Shown: positions 39,981 to 49,014 of the stretch, piece by piece
How the letters are laid out: each line of letters opens with the position of its first letter
Position numbering within the stretch: position 1 is the stretch's first letter
Assembly: GCA_964543575.1 (NCBI GenBank)
Contig: CAZIYV010000003.1
Coordinates: 1 to 56,129, forward strand
Reading direction: 5' to 3'
Origin: Pelotomaculum_B sp964543575
GTDB taxonomy: Bacteria; Bacillota; Desulfotomaculia; Desulfotomaculales; Pelotomaculaceae
DNA: 56,129 bases
Notes under the pieces: generated by a model
Database searches by the model: none
Told to the model about the DNA's origin: nothing
What the model saw: the letters and a program-made list of their open reading frames with translations, nothing else
Made by a program: the position numbers and the translations under genes

Positions 39981-41306
39981 TCAGTCCGTCTCTTTGCTCC
40001 TTTTGCGCAGTGCGAAACGGATTGGCGTCCCTTCAAAACCATAGGCCGAGCGGATTTGATTCTCCAAAAAACGCAGGTAGGAAAAATGCATGAGCTCCGG
40101 ATCGTTTACAAACAAGATAAACTTGGGCGGTTTTACCCCACCCTGCGTGGCATAAAGAATTTTAAGACTTCTGGTTTTGTATGAAGGAGGCGGGGTCCGC
40201 ATGGTTGCTTCCTTTAATAAACTGTTTAAATCTGACGTATTGATGCGAAAGGCATGCTGCTCAGCCACGAAATCAACAAGCTCCAACACATTTGAGACAC
40301 GTTTGCCGGTTGTCGCCGAGATAAATATCAGCGGGGCGTATTGCATAAATCCCAATTCCTGGCGGACCTTTTCAGTATAACGTTTCATGGTATGGTCGTC
40401 CTTTTTAAGCAGGTCCCACTTATTAACAACCAGTATGGAAGCCCTTCCCGCCTCGCGGGCGTAACCGGCAATGCGTTTATCCTGTTCTGTTACGCCTGCC
40501 ACTGCGTCAAACAACACCAAAACCACATCGCTGCGATCAACCGCCCTGAGCGACCTGATTACGCTATATTTTTCAGTCGGATCGTCGATCTTGCTGCGGC
40601 GGCGTATCCCTGCGGTGTCAATAATCACATAATGTTTTCCGTCACGCTCAAATAATGTATCAATGGCATCTCTGGTAGTGCCCGGTATATCACTGACGAT
40701 AACTCTGTCCTCCCCGAGGATGGCGTTAACCAGGGATGATTTACCCACATTGGGCCTCCCGATCACGGCAATCTTGATTATGTCGGGAGGATAATCTTCT
40801 TCCTCTTCGACCGGCAGCAAGGCCACCAGCCTGTCCAACACATCGCCCGTGTTCAAACCCTGGGCCGCGGAAACCGGGATCGGTTCATCCAGGCCTAACC
40901 TGTAAAAATCATAAGTATCAGACTCAAACTTAAAATTTTCCACTTTATTGACAGCCAGAACGGCGGGCTTGTTCGATTTGCGTATAATAGCGGCTACTTC
41001 CAGGTCATCCGGGTTCAAACCGGCTCTGGCATCCACAACAAAGAGGACCGCGTCCGCCTCATTAATAGCCAGTTCCACCTGACGCTTTACACCCTCGTTT
41101 ATTTCACCAGTTTCCTGGAAATCCAGGCCTCCGGTATCAACCAGGGTAAAACTGCGGCCGGCCCACTCTGTGTCCTGGTAAAGACGATCCCTGGTAACGC
41201 CCGGCTCACTTTGCACGATGGCCACCCGGCCACCGACAATGCGGTTAAAAAGGGTTGATTTGCCAACATTAGGCCTGCCCACAATTGCCACAACCGGCTT
41301 AGCCAA
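39981..41306 (-). CDS. der: Ribosome biogenesis GTPase Der (EngA)
   Basis: A protein of about 441 residues with two GTPase domains and a KH-like C-terminus, needed for 50S subunit assembly. Both P-loops are clear: VGRPNVGKSTLFN near the start and IGRPNVGKSSLVN near 185; the G2/G3 elements VTRDRLYQD, DTGGL and DTAGIRRR and the two NKxD motifs (NKVE, NKWD) follow. The first NKxD reads NKVE, a known variant. TTG 41306 gives the usual start AKPVVAIVGRP and has GGAGGTGGAG just upstream; an ATG at 41321 lies before that Shine-Dalgarno. Confidence 0.96.
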   Translation of the reverse strand: MAKPVVAIVGRPNVGKSTLFNRIVGGRVAIVQSEPGVTRDRLYQDTEWAGRSFTLVDTGGLDFQETGEINEGVKRQVELAINEADAVLFVVDARAGLNPDDLEVAAIIRKSNKPAVLAVNKVENFKFESDTYDFYRLGLDEPIPVSAAQGLNTGDVLDRLVALLPVEEEEDYPPDIIKIAVIGRPNVGKSSLVNAILGEDRVIVSDIPGTTRDAIDTLFERDGKHYVIIDTAGIRRRSKIDDPTEKYSVIRSLRAVDRSDVVLVLFDAVAGVTEQDKRIAGYAREAGRASILVVNKWDLLKKDDHTMKRYTEKVRQELGFMQYAPLIFISATTGKRVSNVLELVDFVAEQHAFRINTSDLNSLLKEATMRTPPPSYKTRSLKILYATQGGVKPPKFILFVNDPELMHFSYLRFLENQIRSAYGFEGTPIRFALRKRSKETD

Positions 41307-41356
41307 TATCTCCACCTCCATGATATCTTTATATTTTACCCCGGAATAAAAGGAAA

Positions 41357-42697
41357 CTAACTTATTTCTATGAAAACATCCGCTTTTTCAGGAGCGCCGG
41401 TCAGGACTTCCACCAGTTGGCGCGGTCCTTCCACAGCCGCTATGCTTACTTTCAAGCGGGAGGCCAGTTCGGCCAAACTTATATCGTCCAGGAAAACCAG
41501 GTCTTCCTTTTTCAGCATTACCGATGGAAGCACCAGCAGGTCGCCCGCGGCGCCCGGCGCCACCTGCTTCAATATGTCCTTACCTGTTACCAGCCCGGCA
41601 ACAGTTACCTGCTGCCCGAAAAAGTAGTTTTCAATTACTTGCAGCGAAACACTCAAACCTTTGATTTTGTTCAGCCCTGCCACCAAGGGAGACAAAACTT
41701 TTTCACCTAGTGCTCCTGTCAGCAGAGTGACTTTCTTAGCTGCGACCTCCTCTGGCAGGTGTTCCTGTACTTTTGCCCATTCGTCCAGAAAAAGGCGGGT
41801 AAGGCCAACGCCGTTTTCCAACTGGGGAAAGCTGCCGTATCTGTCAACCGGCGGTACCGGTTCTCCGGCCAGGAGGTAAAACTCGTCCGACGCAAAAATA
41901 AACGGATCATCAAAATCCCGCATATACTCTTCCTGCCTGGCACTCACCCAGCATACCAGCTCGCGGGCTTCGTCAGAGGTAACACCCCGCAGTTGGAAAA
42001 GATCCTGCCTGTACCGGGTCAGCCCTACGGGCACAACCGCCAGGGAACTGACAGCAGGCCACAAGCCAGCCAGATCGGCGGCAGTTCGCTCCAGTTCCAC
42101 TCCGCTGTTCAAGCCGGGGCAAAATACCACCTGGGTGTGCATTTCAATGCAGGCTTCGGCCAGATAGCCAAGCTGCTCCATGATTAAGCCGGCTTTTTGG
42201 CTGCCCAGCATTTCGCTCCTGAGCTCGGGGTTGGTTGTGTGTACTGAGATGTAGACCGGGCTCAGGCGCTGCCTTGCTATCCTCCGCAGCTCACTATCTT
42301 TAAGATTAGTTAGTGTAATAAAATTGCCGCTCCAGAAAGACAGACGGTAGTCGTCGTCCCTGACGTAAAGTGTCTTCCGCAGTCCTGCGGGCATCTGGTC
42401 TACAAAACAAAAAACACATTTGTTAGAGCATTTTCTGGTTCTGCCAAAGCTCCCCTGGCCAAATTCTATCCCCAGGCACTGGTCATAGTCCTTCTCAACA
42501 TCAAGGATCCACGCCGCACCGCCAGCTTTTTTCACATCTATACTTAATATCTCTTCAGACTCCCAAAAGCGAAAATCAATTAAGTCCTTTAAAGGCTCAC
42601 CGTTTATAGATACTATCCAATCCCCGGGTTCCAGCCCGAGCTCTGCGGCGATGCTTTCCGGTTTGACCAGGCAGACTTTCAGCCCCCTGTTTTTCAT
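41357..42697 (-). CDS. DUF512 radical SAM protein with N-terminal PDZ-like domain
   Basis: A protein of about 446 residues. A PDZ-like segment (ESIAAELGLEPGDWIVSING) leads to a radical SAM core with CSNKCVFCF (CX3CX2C, near 90), then RLSFWSGNFITLTNL and YISVHTTNPELR, and the DUF512 domain at the end (VTLLTGALGEKVLSPL). The family is widespread in anaerobic Firmicutes and unassigned. It sits directly upstream of der, a recurring neighbourhood that suggests a link to translation or ribosome assembly. ATG 42697 follows GGGAGG; earlier starts are unlikely. Confidence 0.9.
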   Translation of the reverse strand: MKNRGLKVCLVKPESIAAELGLEPGDWIVSINGEPLKDLIDFRFWESEEILSIDVKKAGGAAWILDVEKDYDQCLGIEFGQGSFGRTRKCSNKCVFCFVDQMPAGLRKTLYVRDDDYRLSFWSGNFITLTNLKDSELRRIARQRLSPVYISVHTTNPELRSEMLGSQKAGLIMEQLGYLAEACIEMHTQVVFCPGLNSGVELERTAADLAGLWPAVSSLAVVPVGLTRYRQDLFQLRGVTSDEARELVCWVSARQEEYMRDFDDPFIFASDEFYLLAGEPVPPVDRYGSFPQLENGVGLTRLFLDEWAKVQEHLPEEVAAKKVTLLTGALGEKVLSPLVAGLNKIKGLSVSLQVIENYFFGQQVTVAGLVTGKDILKQVAPGAAGDLLVLPSVMLKKEDLVFLDDISLAELASRLKVSIAAVEGPRQLVEVLTGAPEKADVFIEIS

Positions 42698-42754
42698 ATG
42701 GGGCATACCTCCCGCGTTTACTCTAAACAATTATCTATAAATTCCATAATATAG

Positions 42755-43099
42755 TCAAGGGAGATTTGAACGTGCGGTTTTCACATCCAGCACCCACTGC
42801 GTAAGTCTGCCGTAAATTTTCCTGATCCCCACTGTGGCCAGAGAGTAGCCTAGAGGGGCAAGAAACCTGGAGCCGCATAACAATCTGCCTGTCAGCAGGT
42901 AAAGATTATCCCTGATCCCGCTGTCAACCAGATTCAATTCGCCATCCGGTATATTGTAAATGCCAAGAAAGCTTTCAAGCAGGCGGTAGACCATGCCCCG
43001 CTCACCCTTTACAGACAGGGCATATATTTTATTCCCCTGCTCATCATCTCCCGGAGATACTATATTACTCTCCCCGTTTTTTATCTTCAAAAACGGCAT
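42755..43099 (-). CDS. DUF3189-related protein lacking the family N-terminus
   Basis: A 114-residue protein whose body (GNKIYALSVKGERGMVYRLL, ESFLGIYNIPDGELNLVDSG) aligns by eye with residues 56-145 of the DUF3189 protein encoded just upstream (GHEVYLTARRSRALVLEKVF). The N-terminal part of the family is missing and replaced by MPFLKIKNGESN. The start overlaps the end of the upstream gene by 35 bases with only a weak GAGG site. It may be a shortened paralogue after tandem duplication, or a decaying copy. Confidence 0.55.
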   Translation of the reverse strand: MPFLKIKNGESNIVSPGDDEQGNKIYALSVKGERGMVYRLLESFLGIYNIPDGELNLVDSGIRDNLYLLTGRLLCGSRFLAPLGYSLATVGIRKIYGRLTQWVLDVKTARSNLP

Positions 43100-43676
43100 A
43101 CCTCATAACTGAATTTTGCCCGGATATTCCCCTGCGGGCAGCTACCCCGCGTGTATTGACCCGAGCAGTCCGCCTCGAGGCAGTTTGCTTTCGCTGAAGT
43201 ACAGAATCCTTTTCTCCGTCCTTACCCACCAGGCATTTTATTTTTCGCACAAGTTCGACCACCCGAAAATACGCGGCCTGTGTTCCCATTGTTACTATAG
43301 GTCGCCCAAACCTGATGAATCCCCACCGGCGTGAGATGAATCCTCCGAATTTCATAGTCAAATTAACATGCTCCATAACATTCACAAAAAGGTAGTCTTC
43401 TTTGGAGATATCAAACATACCGGCCATGCCCGTAAATACCTTTTCTAAAACCAATGCCCGGCTTCGCCGTGCCGTAAGATATACTTCATGACCAAACTCA
43501 TCGATGCCCATGAAATAAATATGCCCGTGCTCGTCAGCGTCCTGCCGGTCATAAAGCGGTAACTGCCAGAACATTTGCCGGTCGGGGACATAATCCATTG
43601 GGAGTATGCCCAGGTGAATGGACGCGGCGGTTACTGATGAATGGGCGCCACCGTAACAATGATATATAATTTTCAT
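43065..43676 (-). CDS. DUF3189 family protein
   Basis: A 203-residue protein starting MKIIYHCYGGAHSSVTAASI, the conserved DUF3189 opening with a P-loop-like CYGGAHSS, then HIYFMGIDEFGHEVYLTARR and a GFISRRWGFIRFGRPIVTMG segment. The last 50 residues are basic, Ser/Arg rich and probably disordered. The family occurs in spore formers, often in this part of the chromosome, and has no assigned function. The start ATG has GAGGTGA upstream. It follows the YIEGIA pair and overlaps the shorter paralogue. Confidence 0.82.
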   Translation of the reverse strand: MKIIYHCYGGAHSSVTAASIHLGILPMDYVPDRQMFWQLPLYDRQDADEHGHIYFMGIDEFGHEVYLTARRSRALVLEKVFTGMAGMFDISKEDYLFVNVMEHVNLTMKFGGFISRRWGFIRFGRPIVTMGTQAAYFRVVELVRKIKCLVGKDGEKDSVLQRKQTASRRTARVNTRGVAARRGISGQNSVMRYAVFEDKKRGE

Positions 43677-43685
43677 TGAATCACC

Positions 43686-43877
43686 TCAATGCCTGACCAA
43701 AATGTAGCTGCCGTTCTCTAAATCATGCACCATCGCGTCAAAAATTCTGGCTAGATAATTGGCTGTGCGTTCCTGTTCCGCTTTTTCCCGGGCAAAAAAA
43801 ATAGGCGCTCCCCCGCTGACCTGTTCCTTATTCAGGGTAACTATAGCTAAAATAATACCTGAAGCCTTTTCGTCCAA
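43686..43877 (-). CDS. Capping complex subunit for YIEGIA
   Basis: A 63-residue soluble protein (GIILAIVTLNKEQVSGGAPI, then FFAREKAEQERTANYLARIF) recognised as the small partner always encoded next to the YIEGIA protein. The start is TTG 43877, three bases after the YIEGIA stop and with its Shine-Dalgarno (AGGTGGA) inside that gene, so the two are translationally coupled. Role unknown; conservation is limited to spore formers. Confidence 0.8.
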   Translation of the reverse strand: MDEKASGIILAIVTLNKEQVSGGAPIFFAREKAEQERTANYLARIFDAMVHDLENGSYILVRH

Positions 43878-43880
43878 TGG

Positions 43881-44795
43881 TTATTCCACCTTTTTCTTCG
43901 CCGCTTTAATAGATGGGCCTGCCTTTAAAGGCTTGCTCCTGGCGCTTTCCAGTACAGGAGTGAGTTTGACGGCGGCAATGAGTTGATCCAGATCCTTTTC
44001 CACCGGTAAAACGTAAAGACCCACCTCACCGGTGTCCGGATTTTTTCTGGCCAGTGGCGTGAATTCAGGGATGTCAATATCTTTTTTTGTCCCCAGGATA
44101 ACCGCGGCGGTAAAAGCCATAGCGGTTCGCTGGCCGATATCGTGCACGGCAGCCCTGGCGTTGCCGTCTTTAGGCTTAATTTTAACAGCCAAACCTTCCT
44201 TTAAAATTTTATCCCGCATGGATGGCAAACCGACATTCATTAACCCTATTTCATCCACCATAAGAACCGGCCCCTTAAAACTAAGCGTGGCAGGGACAAC
44301 CTCACAGATATCGCCGATAACCTCACCGGACATAAAATGTAAGCAGGCCAGCAGCGCCAGACCGGCTACAAAAACACCGGTAATCAGGCCGCCGAACTGG
44401 ACAGCCAAGCTGGTGGCGAAAGAGGCCCCCATCACCAGGTAGTTTCTGGCTTCAAAGGTCCTGGCGATCCCTTCAATATAATCCAGGCCCCTTTTGACCA
44501 GCTCGCTTCTTTCCAGGCTTTCCAGCGTCCGGCGCTCCATGTTTCTGATTTCCCGGAACTGCTGCGCGGCCAGGGCCAGGAAGGTCACAGCCGCAAAGTC
44601 CGGCTTCATGATGGCCGGAACGGCCACGGCTCCCAGCGCCGAGGCGATCAGCCCCAGTAGAAAGTGCGCCAGGAAGCCGTGCGGGTAACCCGGGTACTGC
44701 CGGTAGTCAATCCTGAGCATGACTGTCCGGGCAATTGTACCGGTAAGCACACCGGACAATATGACAATAAGGTAGTCAGGTATATTGTTCAACAT
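43881..44795 (-). CDS. YIEGIA family membrane protein
   Basis: A 304-residue membrane protein named after its RGLDYIEGIARTFEARNYLV segment. About five helices (IVILSGVLTGTIARTVMLRI, FLLGLIASALGAVAVPAIM, LITGVFVAGLALLACLHFMS) precede a soluble C-terminal part (PVLMVDEIGLMNVGLPSMR) and a lysine-rich end. The family is conserved in endospore formers near spoIIP, der and gpsA. It forms a pair with the capping subunit immediately downstream. Start is ATG with AAGGT upstream. Confidence 0.88.
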   Translation of the reverse strand: MLNNIPDYLIVILSGVLTGTIARTVMLRIDYRQYPGYPHGFLAHFLLGLIASALGAVAVPAIMKPDFAAVTFLALAAQQFREIRNMERRTLESLERSELVKRGLDYIEGIARTFEARNYLVMGASFATSLAVQFGGLITGVFVAGLALLACLHFMSGEVIGDICEVVPATLSFKGPVLMVDEIGLMNVGLPSMRDKILKEGLAVKIKPKDGNARAAVHDIGQRTAMAFTAAVILGTKKDIDIPEFTPLARKNPDTGEVGLYVLPVEKDLDQLIAAVKLTPVLESARSKPLKAGPSIKAAKKKVE

Positions 44796-44811
44796 CCCGC
44801 GACCTTAAGTC

Positions 44812-46035
44812 TCACTCCTGATTGTCACCGTCTTGTCCGCCCCTTTGGCGCATGCCGGGTTTGCGGGCGGCGCCACGCTGGCTGAACATTCCGGTGATCT
44901 CCCTGCCGAAGTTAGACATGTTCTTTTTCATATTGGACGTACTACCCGAAGTAATCAAAAGATAACCCAAGCCTAAAACCAGGGTGATGCCTAAAATCCA
45001 GCCCGCCGCTTTCCATCCGCCTCCCGTCGCCGCAGGCGGTTTGGCCGTAGGAGCCGCTCCAGTGGGCGCACCTCCGGTTACCCCGAGCACGGCTGGTACA
45101 GCCTCAGTGAATAACGAAACGCCCCGTTCGGCCTCTTCTTTGGAATTGGTATGGGTGCCGGCCTCGATTAAAAGGGCTGTCGAAGTCAGATCCTGGTTGT
45201 AATCACCTTTGCCCACAAATATCTCCTTGACTACCCTTGAGTGCATATTGTTGGCCGCGGCCATCATCCGCTTGGCAAAATCCATATTGGATTCCATGCG
45301 GGGATTTTCCCTGCCTACAACCAGACGCAGTTTAGCCACATTTTTACCATCTATTTCGGCACGGTAATAATTAGGGTCGGGCACACCGTCCCGGTGCACG
45401 TCAAAGATAGCGGCGGGACCTGTCTTCAGCAAATTCGCCGCAGTCCGGCGAGAGCGCACATAAGCGTTATTGTCATGCGGGTCATGGGCGGTCTGGTCGT
45501 AATTAACCGTTACCCCCTTGCTCTGCAGCTTATCCACCATTGCCTTGCCCACCTGGTAGATGCCGCCTTTAAAGGGTATCGCTTCAGTTCCGTCTGACGG
45601 CACGTAAGACTCATCTGTGTGGGAATGATAAATAGCGATACTTCCCTTTTTCTGCTCGGCCAGATTTGTGGTGACCGGCACTTCCTGCCTGGCGTATAGT
45701 TCGCTATAGGCCACTATCTGGGGATCAACGCCCAGAAATCTGGCCTCGGCCCGGTCTCCTTCAACTTTATAGACCCGGTAGCTGTTTCCTTCCGAGGTAA
45801 AAAGCTCGTCTCCCACATAAGTGGTCCTGGACATCATACTTATCATATTGCCCTGTTCATCAAAAATGGTTGTGTATTTTCCGGAAAGGTGATCGGGGCT
45901 TTCCTTATTAAATAACCCTGCAGTGGTTAAGGCTGGATATGCATTCATGTTCCTGGCAGCGCCGTAATAAATTAAGGAGACACACGCCAGCAGCAAGAAC
46001 CCATAATAAATGATTTTCAGCCTATTTCTATTCAT
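44812..46035 (-). CDS. spoIIP: Stage II sporulation protein P
   Basis: A 407-residue membrane-anchored peptidoglycan hydrolase (amidase and endopeptidase) driving engulfment with SpoIID and SpoIIM. An N-terminal membrane helix (IIYYGFLLLACVSLIYYGAA) is followed by the catalytic domain with zinc-binding and active-site motifs IYHSHTDESYVPSD, IFDVHRDGVPD and ALLIEAGTHTNS. The C-terminus is unusual: a Gly/Pro/Ala linker, a second hydrophobic helix (AAGWILGITLVLGLGYLLIT) and a basic tail. The start overlaps the DUF1614 gene by 8 bases. Mother-cell sigma-E control is expected. Confidence 0.95.
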   Translation of the reverse strand: MNRNRLKIIYYGFLLLACVSLIYYGAARNMNAYPALTTAGLFNKESPDHLSGKYTTIFDEQGNMISMMSRTTYVGDELFTSEGNSYRVYKVEGDRAEARFLGVDPQIVAYSELYARQEVPVTTNLAEQKKGSIAIYHSHTDESYVPSDGTEAIPFKGGIYQVGKAMVDKLQSKGVTVNYDQTAHDPHDNNAYVRSRRTAANLLKTGPAAIFDVHRDGVPDPNYYRAEIDGKNVAKLRLVVGRENPRMESNMDFAKRMMAAANNMHSRVVKEIFVGKGDYNQDLTSTALLIEAGTHTNSKEEAERGVSLFTEAVPAVLGVTGGAPTGAAPTAKPPAATGGGWKAAGWILGITLVLGLGYLLITSGSTSNMKKNMSNFGREITGMFSQRGAARKPGMRQRGGQDGDNQE

Positions 46036-46801
46036 CGTTTTCCATCTCCTTTACCCTTGCATCCTGTGCTTTTTCCCGGTCATTGCTTATATCCCTGTCA
46101 CTATCCGGGCCGGGTTTTTTCAATCCTTGCACCAGTTCTCGCGGGCGCCCTTTGGTGCTGGGACCGCCTGACAGCCTTTCCAGTGATTCACCAATGAGCT
46201 CTGCCAGGATCACCGCGACTATGCCCGCCAGGACAATGGTGTCAAATGCTCCTGCGCCACCGATGCTTACCGTATAGCTAGCGGGCGCGCCTTGATTTAG
46301 AAGCCAGATGTAGTGAAAAACATCAACCAGGAGCACACCCAGGGTTGCGGCTATAAAAGCGCCTCTCCGCGATCTGCCGATGAGATAAGCGACTATACCG
46401 CCCACGAGTGGATAAAGATAAATGGGATCAATTACGGCGTAGCGCCCCGCCGGTTCCATGGTCGTCCCTGTATTGATAACAGAGCCGATAAGGTAAACCA
46501 CCACCGCCGTAGCCGCGGCTCCCACCAGTGCCCTGATCCATTCCTTGCCGCTGCCGGCTTTTACTAAAAGGTAGATTGCCAGCCCTACCGGCACCAGAGC
46601 GCCGCCTACATTGAAAGAAGTATTATATGGAAGAAAGGGAAGGGGTATATTTATATAGCTTCCGACTATTATAGCCCCTATAACTAACAGGGCGCCCCTG
46701 TCCGACAGTTTCATCCGGTCCAGCGCCCGCTGGGCCAAGCCCAGGTAAATTACCACTGACGCAACGATTAAAATTATTATGCCGATATTATTCTGGTCCA
46801 T
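46028..46801 (-). CDS. DUF1614 family membrane protein
   Basis: A 257-residue protein with about seven helices (IIILIVASVVIYLGLAQRAL, LLVIGAIIVGSYINIPLPFL, YPLVGGIVAYLIGRSRRGAF, FDTIVLAGIVAVILAELIGE) and a charged C-terminal tail. The GALLVIGAIIVGSYINIPL and SIGGAGAFDTIVLAGI segments mark DUF1614. It overlaps spoIIP by 8 bases and has AAGGAGG before the ATG, so the two are co-translated; a sporulation-related role is inferred from this. Confidence 0.85.
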   Translation of the reverse strand: MDQNNIGIIILIVASVVIYLGLAQRALDRMKLSDRGALLVIGAIIVGSYINIPLPFLPYNTSFNVGGALVPVGLAIYLLVKAGSGKEWIRALVGAAATAVVVYLIGSVINTGTTMEPAGRYAVIDPIYLYPLVGGIVAYLIGRSRRGAFIAATLGVLLVDVFHYIWLLNQGAPASYTVSIGGAGAFDTIVLAGIVAVILAELIGESLERLSGGPSTKGRPRELVQGLKKPGPDSDRDISNDREKAQDARVKEMENDE

Positions 46802-46866
46802 ATTTTAAACCTCCTTATCCTTGGAAAGATCATGAATTAGGCTGTCCATTCGCGCTAAAATTATGC

Positions 46867-46897
46867 AAAAAAAAAGCCTCCGGTTTAACCGGATGGC
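46867..46897 (-). terminator. Second terminator after ispH-rpsA
   Basis: Minus strand GCC-A-TCCGG-TTAAA-CCGGA-GGC followed by nine T. Tandem with the terminator at 46910-46935. Confidence 0.85.
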
Positions 46898-46909
46898 GTT
46901 GTTATGAGC

Positions 46910-46935
46910 AAAAAAAAAAGCGGCTTATCGCCGCT
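46910..46935 (-). terminator. First terminator after ispH-rpsA
   Basis: Minus strand AGCGGC-GATAA-GCCGCT followed by ten T, starting 3 bases past the stop. Two strong terminators in a row fence the aro/ispH part of the block off from DUF1614-spoIIP. Confidence 0.9.
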
Positions 46936-46937
46936 AT

Positions 46938-48950
46938 TTATTCAGTATCCTTTTTTTCGAAAAGGTTTCCCACCATATCACCGATAGTAACCACATCGGT
47001 ATTTTCCTGAGTTTTGCCACTGTTATAATCACTGTATTCACGTTCCTGCTTCTCTTTGGCAACTTCTCTGATCGACAGGCGAATGCGTTTTTCAGCTGGG
47101 TCCACACTCAAGACCTTTACGTTGACTTCTTCTTCCTCGCTTACCACCTCATCAGGTTTAGCCACATGATGGTCCGCCAGGTGCGATATATGGACCAGTC
47201 CTTCCACACCGGGCTCAAGCTGCACAAAGGCGCCAAACGGAGCCAACCGGACTACCTTGGCCTTGATCACGCTGCCTACCGGATACTTTTCTTCCACTGA
47301 ATCCCAGGGGTTTGGCAGTACTTGTTTTAGGCCAAGAGATATCTTTTCACTATCCCGGTCAATCCTTAAAACCTTAACTTCTATTTCGTCACCGACTTTT
47401 ACCACTTCTGATGGATGGTTAATCCGGTGCCAGGACATTTCTGATATGTGCAGCAGTCCGTCAACACCGCCAATGTCCACAAAAGATCCAAACTGGGTCA
47501 AGCGCCGCACTATCCCTTTTACTACCAGACCCTCTTCAAGGTTATCCAGCATTTCCTGGCGAACCCTGGCATATTCATCTTCCAGCACAGCTTTGCGTGA
47601 AAGAATTACCTTCTTCCTGCCCCGGTTCAACTCAATAACTCTCGCGGTAATAGACTGGGTCAGATATTTAGAAAGATCCTCCACATATCCTCTTTCAACC
47701 AGTGAGGCCGGTAAAAAAGCGCGCACGCCTACATCCACGAGCAGCCCGCCTTTAACCACATCCCTTACAATTCCTTCAACTAATTCTTCGGATTCTAAAA
47801 TTTCCTCAAGCTTCTCCCAGGCTTTTTCAGCATCAGCTTTTTCTTTTGACAGGATAAGTTTTCCTTCATTGTCCTCTGCTTTTAACACGTAAACTTCTAT
47901 TTCATCCCCCACTTTAACAATATCCTGTGGGGAAGCAACTTCACAGCAGGACAGCTCCCTGATTGGAATAATCCCTTCTGATTTGGCTCCCACGTCAACC
48001 ATAACCTCGTCCTGGCCGACATGCACAACCGTACCAGTAACGATGTCACCGTGGCGTACAGCCTTCACTTCCACAGCGTCTTTCATTTCTTCTTCCTGTT
48101 CAGGGCCGTTTTGTTCTTCAATCTCGCTCATTCGTCTCCCTACCTCCTCTATAATCCAGTCAGGTGTGGACGCACCCGCTGTTAACCCGACCGTATTTAC
48201 TCCGTTAAACCAGGCCGGATCCAACTCATCAGCCGTTTCAATAAGGTGTGTGGCAGTTCCTGAAGCGCTGCATAGACTGGCCAACTTCCTGGTGTTGGCG
48301 CTGTTTGCGCCTCCCACTACGATCATAACGTCGACCTTCACGGCAAGTTCCTGGGCCGCCTGCTGCCGCTGGTTCGTAGCGCTGCAGATGGTATTGCACA
48401 CCTTGAACCTCGAGCCAGCTTCGCGTATCACTTCAACAACGGAATTAAAGTTTCCCAGTGGCTGTGTTGTTTGGGCTATGATCCCATATGCGTCCTCCTT
48501 GTTTAAAAGAGTCGCTTCTGCCGGGTTTTCCACAACAAGCGCCTTGCCGCCAGTCCAGCCTTTGATCCCTTGAACTTCCGGGTGATCCCTGTCTCCCACT
48601 ACCACAACCTGATAGCCTTGCTCCGTTAAATCGCGGGCCAAATCCTGCGCCCTGCGCACAAACGGGCAGGTAGCGTCCACGATATCTAAACCTTGCTCCC
48701 GGGCTTCATCCATCAGCTCAGGACTTACGCCGTGGGACCTGATTACTACCGTACCATGGCTCGCATCTTTTAGATCGTTTATTTCCTGAATGCCCATCTC
48801 AGCCAGGCTTTTCACCACCTGGGGGTTGTGAATCAAAGGACCCAGGGTATATATAGGGCCGGTTTTGCTGCGTACCGTTGCCTGTGCTATCTCAATGGCC
48901 CTTTTAACACCGAAGCAAAACCCCGCTTTAGCGGCTAACCGCACCTTCAT
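46938..48950 (-). CDS. ispH: IspH / ribosomal protein S1 fusion
   Basis: A 670-residue bifunctional protein. Residues 1-280 are 4-hydroxy-3-methylbut-2-enyl diphosphate reductase, the last step of the MEP isoprenoid pathway, with [4Fe-4S] cysteines in AGFCFGVKRAI (12), VDATCPFV (about 96) and CNTICSATNQRQ (about 190). From about 296 there are four S1 RNA-binding repeats, marked by GTVVHVGQDEVMVDVG, IVRDVVKGGLLVDVG, VRRLTQFGSFVDIGGVDGLL and VRLAPFGAFVQLEPGVEGLV. This fusion is known in many clostridia. Start ATG. It follows plsC and ends in a double terminator. Confidence 0.96.
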   Translation of the reverse strand: MKVRLAAKAGFCFGVKRAIEIAQATVRSKTGPIYTLGPLIHNPQVVKSLAEMGIQEINDLKDASHGTVVIRSHGVSPELMDEAREQGLDIVDATCPFVRRAQDLARDLTEQGYQVVVVGDRDHPEVQGIKGWTGGKALVVENPAEATLLNKEDAYGIIAQTTQPLGNFNSVVEVIREAGSRFKVCNTICSATNQRQQAAQELAVKVDVMIVVGGANSANTRKLASLCSASGTATHLIETADELDPAWFNGVNTVGLTAGASTPDWIIEEVGRRMSEIEEQNGPEQEEEMKDAVEVKAVRHGDIVTGTVVHVGQDEVMVDVGAKSEGIIPIRELSCCEVASPQDIVKVGDEIEVYVLKAEDNEGKLILSKEKADAEKAWEKLEEILESEELVEGIVRDVVKGGLLVDVGVRAFLPASLVERGYVEDLSKYLTQSITARVIELNRGRKKVILSRKAVLEDEYARVRQEMLDNLEEGLVVKGIVRRLTQFGSFVDIGGVDGLLHISEMSWHRINHPSEVVKVGDEIEVKVLRIDRDSEKISLGLKQVLPNPWDSVEEKYPVGSVIKAKVVRLAPFGAFVQLEPGVEGLVHISHLADHHVAKPDEVVSEEEEVNVKVLSVDPAEKRIRLSIREVAKEKQEREYSDYNSGKTQENTDVVTIGDMVGNLFEKKDTE

Positions 48951-49014
48951 TTTATCACCGTTTTATCCGTATCCCTAAAAATATTCGCCCAGGTATCGTA
49001 AATTCCTTCTAAAT

